Assembly: GCA_030425505.1 (NCBI GenBank)
Contig: JAUIAB010000002.1
Span: forward strand, 124,001 to 188,000
DNA: 64,000 bases
From: Bacteroidia bacterium
GTDB taxonomy: Bacteria; Bacteroidota; Bacteroidia; Cytophagales; Flammeovirgaceae
Direction: 5' to 3'
This document shows, one piece after another, positions 56,424 through 64,000 of the stretch. The notes beneath the pieces were generated by a model. That model did not search any database and was not told the DNA's origin. It saw only the letters and a program-made list of their open reading frames with translations. The stretch's first letter is position 1, and each line of letters starts with the position of its first letter. The position numbers and the translations under genes were made by a program.

Positions 56424-59400
56424 ATGATGAAACCTTTTTATAATTTTTTCTTTTTACTAGTCTTGGTACTTTCATTTACCAACATTTCAAAAAGCCAAGT
56501 TTCAAATGAAGGTCTAACCATAACCAGTGCAGCAAACTTAGATGGTGTAGTTATAAGTCGGGTAGCAATTGATGGGGATTTTGAAGGAAATATTTATGGT
56601 ATTACCTACTACTATGAAGTTACTCCTCCAGCTCAAAATGAAAACTTAGATGCTCAATTAGATTTTGATTATAATGAAGTTGATGTTGTGGGAGTTTCTG
56701 AGGCTAGCTTGAGAGTTTTCAAATCTTTTGATGGTATTACATGGTACTACATTGGGGGAAGTGTTGATGAAGACAATAATTCAGTAACAGTATCTAATAT
56801 TGATGACCTAAGCTACTTTGCAATAGGCGTCCGAAAACCTTCTCCAGGTGATGTAGTAATCAATGAGATTGTAACAGACCCTCAGCAAAACTGGAATCAG
56901 GTAGGAGCAAGGTTTACCGACGATAGACCTGGAGGAAGTTCTGGGCAAGATGATGAGTGGGTAGAGTTGTATATTAAGAGAAATGGTTTAGACCTTACAG
57001 GTTGGACTATTGAATTAAATGATGGAACGGATGTAATAGGAAGTTTAGTTGAAAATTCTGCTTTTGAAGAGTCCATTTATTTAAGTGGCTTGGGAGGTAG
57101 CTTTATTAGTTCAAGGGCTGGTGATTACCTGGTATTAGGTAATGTAGATTCAGACGATTTGATGAATAATGATATCGATCTGATTTTGAGAGATCCTGAA
57201 GGAAATATAATAGATAGAGTAGAAGTTGGTGCAGCTGATAATGACGGCATTGCTGGAAATGAAGCCCCTGATGGAAATGCAAATAGTATTTTGAATGAAT
57301 CCTTGATTAGATATCCTAATGGGGTAGACTCAGATAACTCTGCTAGTGACTTTATTCATAGCTCTTCTAGTTTAGGGAAATCTAACTCAAAAGTTGGATC
57401 TGTAAAGATTAATGAAATTGTTACAGATCCTCAGCAAGATTGGAGTACAAATAACTTCAATGGTATACCTTCAAATCAAGTAGTAAGTAGTGTTGATGAA
57501 TGGGTAGAGCTATATATAGTGGATGCAGATATCAACTTACATAATTGGATCTTAGAATTTAAGAATGATGGTGGAGAATTGGTTTCAGGAATTTTGACAG
57601 AAGGGGGAGCATTTGAAGAGTCTATCTATTTTACTAAAAATAATGGAAATGTATTTTTTGCAAATCAGGGAGATTACTTAGTTCTTGGTAATCCAACTGG
57701 AGCAAATGCACTAAACAACAACATTCTAGTTACTCTAAAAGATCCTAACGGAAATATAATAGACCAGGTAGAAATTGGTAGTGATCTACAAGAAGATGGA
57801 GAAGGTGATGAAGCGCCAGGAGGAAACGCAACTAATTTATCTGATGAGTCTATTTCCAGAATAAACGATGGTGTTGACTCTGATGATGATAGTAATGACT
57901 TCGTAAAAACAATAGCTACTTTGGGAAAAGCAAATATCTACTCTGAAAGTACTCAGACTCTAATAAGTCAAGCTACTTTTGTTAACGGCAATACGCTATG
58001 GCTCAAAGCAGATGACCTATTGGGTTATTTAAATAATAATGATGCTACTTCGTATTGGTCTAGCGCAAACTCTGCGTCTAATCAAGTTATATTTAACTCT
58101 CAAGGAAATCCGGAATTTCTTGAAAATACAATAAATGGATTTCCAACTATAAGTTTTGATGGTGTTGATGATGTATTTACTGCTGACGGGCTAAATCTTC
58201 AGAATATTATTGACGCTGGCGCCTATAGTATTGTTATTGTATCAAAAGTAAACTCTTCAGACAACAATGCTAATGTAACTGAAAGTGCAGCAATGCTTAG
58301 CAGTAGTGAGTCAGGGTTTAGTATAAATACTTTTGATAACGCTGGACAAGCTGAAATGCACTTATTTAATAATGATGATAATGCTACTGCAAATAGTGTT
58401 GACGGCGACTTTAATGTATGGACATTTTCTCATACAACAGCTCCAAATCAACTAAACCTGTATAAAGATGGGGTTTTAATAAACTCTGCTGTGACAGAAA
58501 ATACGCTAGCTAACACATTGGGAGGTGCTTTCCAAATAGGCAGAAGTAGCGCAAATAGATATTTTAATGGAGAAATTGCAGAAATTATCGCTTTCCGTAA
58601 TGCCCTTAATCCCACCGAGCGAACAATAGTTGAAAACTACTTAGAAGCCAAATATGGAGGCGTAGATAATAATGTATTTGATATCCAAAATGACAAATAC
58701 GCCCAACTAGGAGATCGAGATTACATTTATGGCTTATCAGGTATTGGTAAAGAAGTGGCTAGTGAAGTTACAGAGAGTTCTTCAAGCGGAGGGATGAGTA
58801 TTGATGACCTTGGCTTTCTGCAAGATGCTGGAGACTATATTCTTTTCGCACATAATAATCAAATAAATGAAGAGGTGTATGATCGTTTACCACAAGGAGT
58901 ACTTTCTTTGGCTACAGCTAGATGGAATAAAACATGGTACATAGATAAAACAGATATAAATGTTGATGAAGAAGATAATGGTGACAACATTAAAATCGCT
59001 TTTAACTTCAAAGAAAGTGGTTTAAACACTTTTGGGAATAAAGACCATACATATTATTTACTATTCAGTGCTAATGGGGTTGATGATTTTGAAGTAGTAG
59101 AAGTAAAAGGATCTTACCTAACATCTGAAAATGGCACAGTAGAAGAAGCAGTTTTTGATATAGATTCAGATAAAATATTGGATGGATATTATACGCTAGG
59201 AAGGTCGGATAATGGTAGTGGAAATGCTATAGCATTTGATGGAATAGATGACTATATGTCTGCAACTATATCTAATGTAAATAGCATAGATGCATATACC
59301 ATTTCTCTATGGTTTTCGGTGACAGATAAAGAAGCAGGTGGAGATTCGCCAGTTTTAATAACTTTCGGTAATGTCAGACCTGGAATACTATTGAAAGCCT

Positions 59401-62072
59401 CAGGAGGAAATGATGTAGTATTTAAATCTGCTAATTTTGCCAACCCTGAAGTATTATTCTCTTATGACAAAATAGAAGAGGGACAATGGTATCATTTAGC
59501 ATTGACGAATGAAGGTGGGGCTCCAGGGACAATAAAATGTTACTTAAATGGTATCCTAGAATCAACGTTTGAAAATGGAAGAAACCTTGATCCCCAACTT
59601 CTCTCAAATACTAGATTTATTGGATCTAAGCCGACATCAAATAACCAGTGGGAAGGAGCTTTAGATGAGATTTCTATTTGGAATAGAGATTTATCCGAAT
59701 TAGAAATAAGGGATATTATGTCAAAAAAACTGTCAGGTGAAGAAAACAACCTGGTAGCATATTATCAGTTTAATGGTTGGAATGAGCCTAATCATAGTTC
59801 TGACCCGTTTAAATCTAAAAATAATAATTCTAACCCAGTCCAATTTTTTGATGGATTCGATGATGCTAACCCTGGAGATCCTAGTAATCAGAATGATGTA
59901 CCTCCTTTATATGTTCCTTCTGGAGCACTAATAACAGGAGAAAGTGTTACAGCTTTTACAAATGCTTTAGAGCTTAATGGTGTTGATCAATATGCTGATA
60001 TCTCTGACCTAGGAATTATACTTAATGCAGATCGATTATTTACAATTGAAGGATGGATTAAAAACGATGCCTTACAAAATGCTGATGGAACCATATTTTC
60101 TTCTCAGGGAATAAATATTGGTTATTCTAATGCAGATGACTTTCTACATTTTACAGTTGCAGATGATGGAGCCAATACTGTCGACTTAGCAAGTAAAACA
60201 GCTTTAAAAGCAGATTTAGACAGATGGAACTATTTTGCTGCAGTTATTGATGGAGCAATAATGCAAATTTATATCAATGGAGCACTAGAAGGAGAGAGAA
60301 TAACTGCTCCTGGTCAAGTTTCGATAAGTGGAAATCAGTTTTTTGGAAAAAAACAAGATAATTCAGGTTTCTTTAGAGGAAAGATAGATGAGTTTAGAAT
60401 TTGGACGACTGTAAGAACGCATGACCAGCTACAAAAAAATGTATTTGGTAGCTTAGAACCTGATGCAGCTGGTTTATTTGCATACTATAATTTTGATCTG
60501 ACTAGCGGAGAAGAATTGCCTGATGCCACCAATAACCTTAATATTGGAACAGTTGAAGTAGCTGACGGAGATCAGCCGATGTGGGTAATAGCTAATGAAA
60601 GAATCCCTAAACGTCCTGTAATAATAAAAGGAGCTTTCTCTGAAGGTTCAACATGGTTTGGTCAAACAGTTCCAGTAAACTCTAGTGATCTAGAGCTTAC
60701 TCAGGATATAACCTTAGATCAGGATTATTCTACAAATATTTTAGCTATTAGAGAGGGAGTTACGCTTACGGTTAATGATGGGGTTACATTAACCATAGAA
60801 AACAACTTAATCAATGAAGGCACAATTACTGGAGAAGGAAGCGTAGTGGTAGAAGGTCAGTACATTTATGGAGGGACTTATGATAATTTAAATCTCAATA
60901 CAGCAGATATTGAAATACAAAATGATATTAATATTACAAATGATTTACGTTTATTGCAGGGAGATGTTCTTTTAGGAGAAAGCGATGTAACAGTTTTTAG
61001 TCGTATAAGACGATCTTCCAGCGATATGAAGATAATAACCAACTCTCTTAGCACTTCTGAGAAAGGCTTTCTAAACAGATACGTTCCTGATTTTGAGAGT
61101 CCTATCTTATTTCCTTTAGGAAACTCTTCAAGTAGTTATACACCTTTAACTATAATTAACTCTGCTCAAGAAGGCTTCATCAAAGCAAAAATTGTTGATG
61201 GCTTGGTTCTTGGAAATAACGTTACTCCTGCTGAGGAGGCATATGAGTCCGTTACTAAAACTTGGACAATAGAATCAAACGACGATGTAGATGTAGCTAT
61301 CACATTCCACTGGAGTAATTTGGAAGAGTTTAACGATCCAGGCAACCCTGGAAGGAACTTTGATATAGGGGATGTATTTCTTACCAAAAGAAGTGATATA
61401 GAAGGTTATCGTGAGTTTAGAGGAGATGAAATTGCTGTAGCTTCCAATGGAAATACACGAACGTTAACTGTTGAGGGAATTACATCTTTTTCTGATTGGG
61501 GAATAGGTAGTGGCAATTCTGTTCTTCCTGTGTCGTGGGTTAGTTTTTACCCAGTGAAAACCAAAGAGTTTGTAGTGCTGCACTGGGAGACAGCCACAGA
61601 AGTAAACAATAAAGGATTTTCTTTAGAAAAATCAATGGATGGGAAAAACTATGAGACAATTAGATGGGTAGATGGAGTAGGAGAGAGTACAACTCTTCAA
61701 AAATATACTGCTACAGACTCTTCCCCTTATACTGGACTAAATTATTACCGCTTAAAACAGATAGATCATGATGGCAAGTTTGAATATTCTAAAGTAGTCT
61801 CTATTTATTTCGATCACTCTATCTCAGAGCATAACTTTCAGATATACCCTAACCCTACGAGTTCTCACCTAAATATTATAAGTACAAAATCGTTAAATGG
61901 TGATTTTACAATATCTATTCATGGATTATCTGGGAAAGAGATCTTAAAAATCAACGATCTTAACTTATCGTCAAAAAATCAAATTGACATATCTAATCTA
62001 AATAACGGAATATATCTTTTGAGACTTTATCAAGAAAATGAAGTGGAAACATTTCGCATACTTAAAAACTAA
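56424..62072 (+). CDS. Giant multidomain T9SS-secreted protein with LamG-like domains
   Basis: About 1882 residues from the ATG at 56424, with a signal peptide (MMKPFYNFFFLLVLVLSF). In order: an N-terminal beta region (about 30-140); two tandem lamin-tail-like modules (INEIVTDPQQ at about 143 and 326); a LamG/concanavalin-like module (524-750); a module opening DYIYGLSGIGKE (765-925); two more LamG modules (935-1150, 1180-1400); a beta region (1449-1690); the C-terminal VLPVSWVSFYPVK module (1699-1800); and a type A T9SS sorting domain from about 1805 (FQIYPNPTSSHLN) that ends YLLRLYQENEVETFRILKN. It is likely exported and attached to the surface; adhesin or glycan-binding use is plausible, no catalytic domain is seen. 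It overlaps the kinase gene by 4 bp at the 3' end. Confidence 0.92.
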   Translation: MMKPFYNFFFLLVLVLSFTNISKSQVSNEGLTITSAANLDGVVISRVAIDGDFEGNIYGITYYYEVTPPAQNENLDAQLDFDYNEVDVVGVSEASLRVFKSFDGITWYYIGGSVDEDNNSVTVSNIDDLSYFAIGVRKPSPGDVVINEIVTDPQQNWNQVGARFTDDRPGGSSGQDDEWVELYIKRNGLDLTGWTIELNDGTDVIGSLVENSAFEESIYLSGLGGSFISSRAGDYLVLGNVDSDDLMNNDIDLILRDPEGNIIDRVEVGAADNDGIAGNEAPDGNANSILNESLIRYPNGVDSDNSASDFIHSSSSLGKSNSKVGSVKINEIVTDPQQDWSTNNFNGIPSNQVVSSVDEWVELYIVDADINLHNWILEFKNDGGELVSGILTEGGAFEESIYFTKNNGNVFFANQGDYLVLGNPTGANALNNNILVTLKDPNGNIIDQVEIGSDLQEDGEGDEAPGGNATNLSDESISRINDGVDSDDDSNDFVKTIATLGKANIYSESTQTLISQATFVNGNTLWLKADDLLGYLNNNDATSYWSSANSASNQVIFNSQGNPEFLENTINGFPTISFDGVDDVFTADGLNLQNIIDAGAYSIVIVSKVNSSDNNANVTESAAMLSSSESGFSINTFDNAGQAEMHLFNNDDNATANSVDGDFNVWTFSHTTAPNQLNLYKDGVLINSAVTENTLANTLGGAFQIGRSSANRYFNGEIAEIIAFRNALNPTERTIVENYLEAKYGGVDNNVFDIQNDKYAQLGDRDYIYGLSGIGKEVASEVTESSSSGGMSIDDLGFLQDAGDYILFAHNNQINEEVYDRLPQGVLSLATARWNKTWYIDKTDINVDEEDNGDNIKIAFNFKESGLNTFGNKDHTYYLLFSANGVDDFEVVEVKGSYLTSENGTVEEAVFDIDSDKILDGYYTLGRSDNGSGNAIAFDGIDDYMSATISNVNSIDAYTISLWFSVTDKEAGGDSPVLITFGNVRPGILLKASGGNDVVFKSANFANPEVLFSYDKIEEGQWYHLALTNEGGAPGTIKCYLNGILESTFENGRNLDPQLLSNTRFIGSKPTSNNQWEGALDEISIWNRDLSELEIRDIMSKKLSGEENNLVAYYQFNGWNEPNHSSDPFKSKNNNSNPVQFFDGFDDANPGDPSNQNDVPPLYVPSGALITGESVTAFTNALELNGVDQYADISDLGIILNADRLFTIEGWIKNDALQNADGTIFSSQGINIGYSNADDFLHFTVADDGANTVDLASKTALKADLDRWNYFAAVIDGAIMQIYINGALEGERITAPGQVSISGNQFFGKKQDNSGFFRGKIDEFRIWTTVRTHDQLQKNVFGSLEPDAAGLFAYYNFDLTSGEELPDATNNLNIGTVEVADGDQPMWVIANERIPKRPVIIKGAFSEGSTWFGQTVPVNSSDLELTQDITLDQDYSTNILAIREGVTLTVNDGVTLTIENNLINEGTITGEGSVVVEGQYIYGGTYDNLNLNTADIEIQNDINITNDLRLLQGDVLLGESDVTVFSRIRRSSSDMKIITNSLSTSEKGFLNRYVPDFESPILFPLGNSSSSYTPLTIINSAQEGFIKAKIVDGLVLGNNVTPAEEAYESVTKTWTIESNDDVDVAITFHWSNLEEFNDPGNPGRNFDIGDVFLTKRSDIEGYREFRGDEIAVASNGNTRTLTVEGITSFSDWGIGSGNSVLPVSWVSFYPVKTKEFVVLHWETATEVNNKGFSLEKSMDGKNYETIRWVDGVGESTTLQKYTATDSSPYTGLNYYRLKQIDHDGKFEYSKVVSIYFDHSISEHNFQIYPNPTSSHLNIISTKSLNGDFTISIHGLSGKEILKINDLNLSSKNQIDISNLNNGIYLLRLYQENEVETFRILKN

Positions 62073-63643
62073 AACTTTTTGAAGTAGACTTTAAAGCAGG
62101 TGCCTTCACCTAATTTAGAGTCTGCTTCTACTTTTCCTCCCATTTTTTCAATATAAAGCTTCGTCATATACATTCCCAAACCGCTTCCAGTTTTAATGGC
62201 ATGGGCTTTCTTAAACATTCCAAAAACCTTGGTTAAATTTTTTGCTTCAAAACCAATACCATTATCTTTGATACTCAGGCAAATAAAGTTTTTTTCTGCT
62301 TTAGATGATATTTCTACCTCAGGTTTGCGCTCCATAGACCTGAAGCGTATAGCATTGCTTATAATATTGCTCAAAATGCTTTCAGTGTGAAGCTTAGAAG
62401 CCAAAATAGAAGGGGCTTTGCTAAAATCAGATTTGATGATTATTTGAGAAGCATTGATGGAAGCAAGCAAACTGTCTTTTACAGAGCTCAATAAACTTTC
62501 AAAAGAAAGCTCCTCAAACCTATCAGGTATTTCTGTAATTTTTGCTTTTAAAACTCTTGACAAATCATCTATTGTATTGATAGATTTATTAATAGACTTC
62601 TCCATCCATGATAATGCCTCTTGCGCACCTTCACTCAATGCACCTTTTTCCGCTTTGATAAAATTTAAAAAACTGGCTACATTAACAACAGGAGATTTCA
62701 GATCATGAGTGGCTACATAAGCAAACTCTTTCAAATCAGTATTAGCTTTTTTAAGCTCTTCTTCTATTTTTTTAAGCGAAGTAATATCGACATGGCTTCC
62801 AACCATTCTTATTGGATTTTTTCTTTCATCCCACTCAATAACTTTCCCTCTGCAATAGACCCAAACTATAGATCCATCTTTATGATAATATCTTACTATA
62901 TTATCATAGGGTATTTGTCCTTTACTTTTTACATGGCTTTCAAAAACTTCAAAAACCCCTGGTAAATCATCAGGGTGAATTTGGTTTTGCCACCATGAAG
63001 GATGATTTGGCACCTCGCTATCTTCAAAACCAAACATTTTTTTAAAAGTAGGACTCATATATTCATATTCTTCTGTGATGTGCCAGTCCCAGTAACCTGC
63101 CATTGTACCTTCTAAAATAATATTATTGATTCTCTCTTTATCAAGAAGCTCTTCTTCCATTATTTTTTTTGTATGAATATCTGAGATAGCACCAGCCATT
63201 CTTTTCACATTGCCTTTACTATCTCTTATCACATTAGCTTTTCCTCTAAACCATTTGTGGCCTTCTTCTTTTGTCTTTAATCTATACTCAATGTCAAAAG
63301 GTATACTTTTATTAAAACATTTGTTAATTGCATCAAATGTTTTTTCTAAATCACCAGGATGTAAAAGTTTCTTGAATGTACTTAGGCTAGCTTCAATTTC
63401 CTTATTTTTATAACCGAGCAATTCATAAAATCTTGGTGACCACCACTCGTCTTCTTTGCTAACGTCTGCCCAATCCCAAATACCATCCAATGTTCCATTA
63501 ATGACTAAATTTAGTCTAGCTTCTTTTTCTTTAAGTAATTCATTTTCATACTTTAACTTAGCTATTTTATCTTCAAGGGTTTTTAGTTTTTTTTCAATAC
63601 CACCGTTCAGATTAACCGGAGCTATTTTTTCCTTATAACTCAT
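62069..63643 (-). CDS. PAS-domain sensor histidine kinase
   Basis: A 524-residue cytosolic kinase without a transmembrane helix. A coiled coil (about 15-45) precedes two PAS domains (about 45-165 and 172-292, each with WDW near its start and a PAC-like RMxGxxxDI end). The H box holds the phospho-accepting His313 in YVATHDLKSPVV, followed by the ATPase N and G boxes (NIISNAIRF; DNGIGF; GSGLGMYMTKLYIEKMGG). It lacks a receiver, and no response regulator is next to it, so it is an orphan kinase. It converges on the large T9SS protein gene. Confidence 0.93.
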   Translation of the reverse strand: MSYKEKIAPVNLNGGIEKKLKTLEDKIAKLKYENELLKEKEARLNLVINGTLDGIWDWADVSKEDEWWSPRFYELLGYKNKEIEASLSTFKKLLHPGDLEKTFDAINKCFNKSIPFDIEYRLKTKEEGHKWFRGKANVIRDSKGNVKRMAGAISDIHTKKIMEEELLDKERINNIILEGTMAGYWDWHITEEYEYMSPTFKKMFGFEDSEVPNHPSWWQNQIHPDDLPGVFEVFESHVKSKGQIPYDNIVRYYHKDGSIVWVYCRGKVIEWDERKNPIRMVGSHVDITSLKKIEEELKKANTDLKEFAYVATHDLKSPVVNVASFLNFIKAEKGALSEGAQEALSWMEKSINKSINTIDDLSRVLKAKITEIPDRFEELSFESLLSSVKDSLLASINASQIIIKSDFSKAPSILASKLHTESILSNIISNAIRFRSMERKPEVEISSKAEKNFICLSIKDNGIGFEAKNLTKVFGMFKKAHAIKTGSGLGMYMTKLYIEKMGGKVEADSKLGEGTCFKVYFKKF

Positions 63644-63731
63644 AGAGTATTATTAGTAAATCGTATAGGTAAAAAAAAGAAATTTTTTGAACAAATCACT
63701 CAAAAAAAAGTTCATACTAAAATTATGAAGT

Positions 63732-63920
63732 ATGTTTAATTTTTTCAAAAAGAAAGACAAACTAAAGTCTCTTCAAAAAAAAAAAGAAAAATTACTTGAA
63801 AAAGCTTTTAAAATTTCACACTCTAACCGAAAAGAGGCAGATCTGCTTACTAGTAAAGCAGAGGAAATACAAAAAGAAATTGATAACTTGATTAATGAAA
63901 AATTAGATCTGAAAATATAG
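63732..63920 (+). CDS. Lacal_2735-type small coiled-coil protein
   Basis: A 62-residue basic, almost wholly helical protein (MFNFFKKKDKLKSLQKKKEK start, HSNRKEADLLTSKAEEIQKEI later). It resembles the Lacal_2735 family of 55-65-residue Bacteroidota proteins, which have no known function. It is divergent from the histidine kinase and precedes an iron-sulfur protein gene by 15 bp. Confidence 0.8.
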   Translation: MFNFFKKKDKLKSLQKKKEKLLEKAFKISHSNRKEADLLTSKAEEIQKEIDNLINEKLDLKI

Positions 63921-63935
63921 AGACAAATACATCCT

Positions 63936-64000
63936 ATGGAAATAAAAAAAGAATATTCAAACGGAGAAGTTACTGTTATCTGGAAGCCAAAAAAGTGCAT
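63936..64000 (+). CDS. Divergent 4Fe-4S mono-cluster protein, N-terminal end
   Basis: Only 21 residues are visible before the window ends: ATG at 63936, then EIKKEYSNGEVTVIWKPKKC. This opening is typical of the short Fer4_19/YjdI-like proteins, in which WKPxxCxH supplies the first cluster cysteine. The remainder lies outside the window. Assignment is from the N terminus alone. Confidence 0.7.
   Translation, partial: MEIKKEYSNGEVTVIWKPKKC

Overview
The window looks like chromosome from a low-GC member of the Bacteroidota, most likely a marine or free-living gliding-type bacterium of the order Cytophagales; the genus cannot be fixed from the sequence alone. The evidence is a SusC/SusD pair, a very large secreted protein with a type IX secretion (T9SS) C-terminal sorting signal, two GldM-like proteins, a fused IcmF mutase, the rsfS-ftsH pair beside a short BirA, Bacteroidota-only small proteins (a Lacal_2735-type protein, DUF3078, DUF4240), the TAnnTTTG type of -7 promoter box, and the absence of clear Shine-Dalgarno sequences. 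No rRNA, tRNA, CRISPR array, prophage or intact insertion sequence was recognised.

Layout. 0-7 kb: end of an alpha/beta hydrolase gene, a cyclic-nucleotide-binding protein, a Nif3-family protein, recQ, gmhA and tyrS; two copies of an interspersed repeat flank recQ-gmhA in opposite orientation, beside a GC-rich block. 7-15 kb: small secreted and membrane proteins, then an orphan susC-susD-susE-like glycan uptake operon with no enzyme gene. 15-23 kb: glmS-ridA, then a six-gene run (TetR regulator, LolA-like periplasmic protein, two FtsX-like permeases, LolD-like ATPase, outer-membrane barrel) that looks like one envelope transport system. 23-30 kb: umuDC, a membrane-anchored TPR-CHAT protease-like protein, rpiB, birA. 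30-44 kb: rsfS-ftsH, DUF4240, the topoisomerase A subunit, a GNAT/FemAB-like protein, thyA, icmF and leuS. 44-49 kb: wza-like, wzc-like and CpsB-like exopolysaccharide export genes, then radA. 49-64 kb: a small membrane protein, an aminotransferase, DUF3078, two tandem short GldM-like proteins, a lipoprotein peptidyl-prolyl isomerase, a barrel protein, the 1882-residue T9SS cargo, a PAS histidine kinase, and the start of an iron-sulfur protein.

Much of the window is housekeeping. The parts most worth a second look are the two short GldM-like proteins, which appear to keep only the inner-membrane-proximal part of the T9SS motor protein GldM; a repeat of about 95 bp that ends exactly at the start codon of two unrelated genes (rpiB and the second GldM-like gene); the inverted repeat pair around recQ-gmhA; the TetR-LolA-ABC-barrel operon; and the TPR-CHAT protein that converges on umuDC. 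Several intergenic regions also hold perfect inverted repeats that could be operators or RNA structures.
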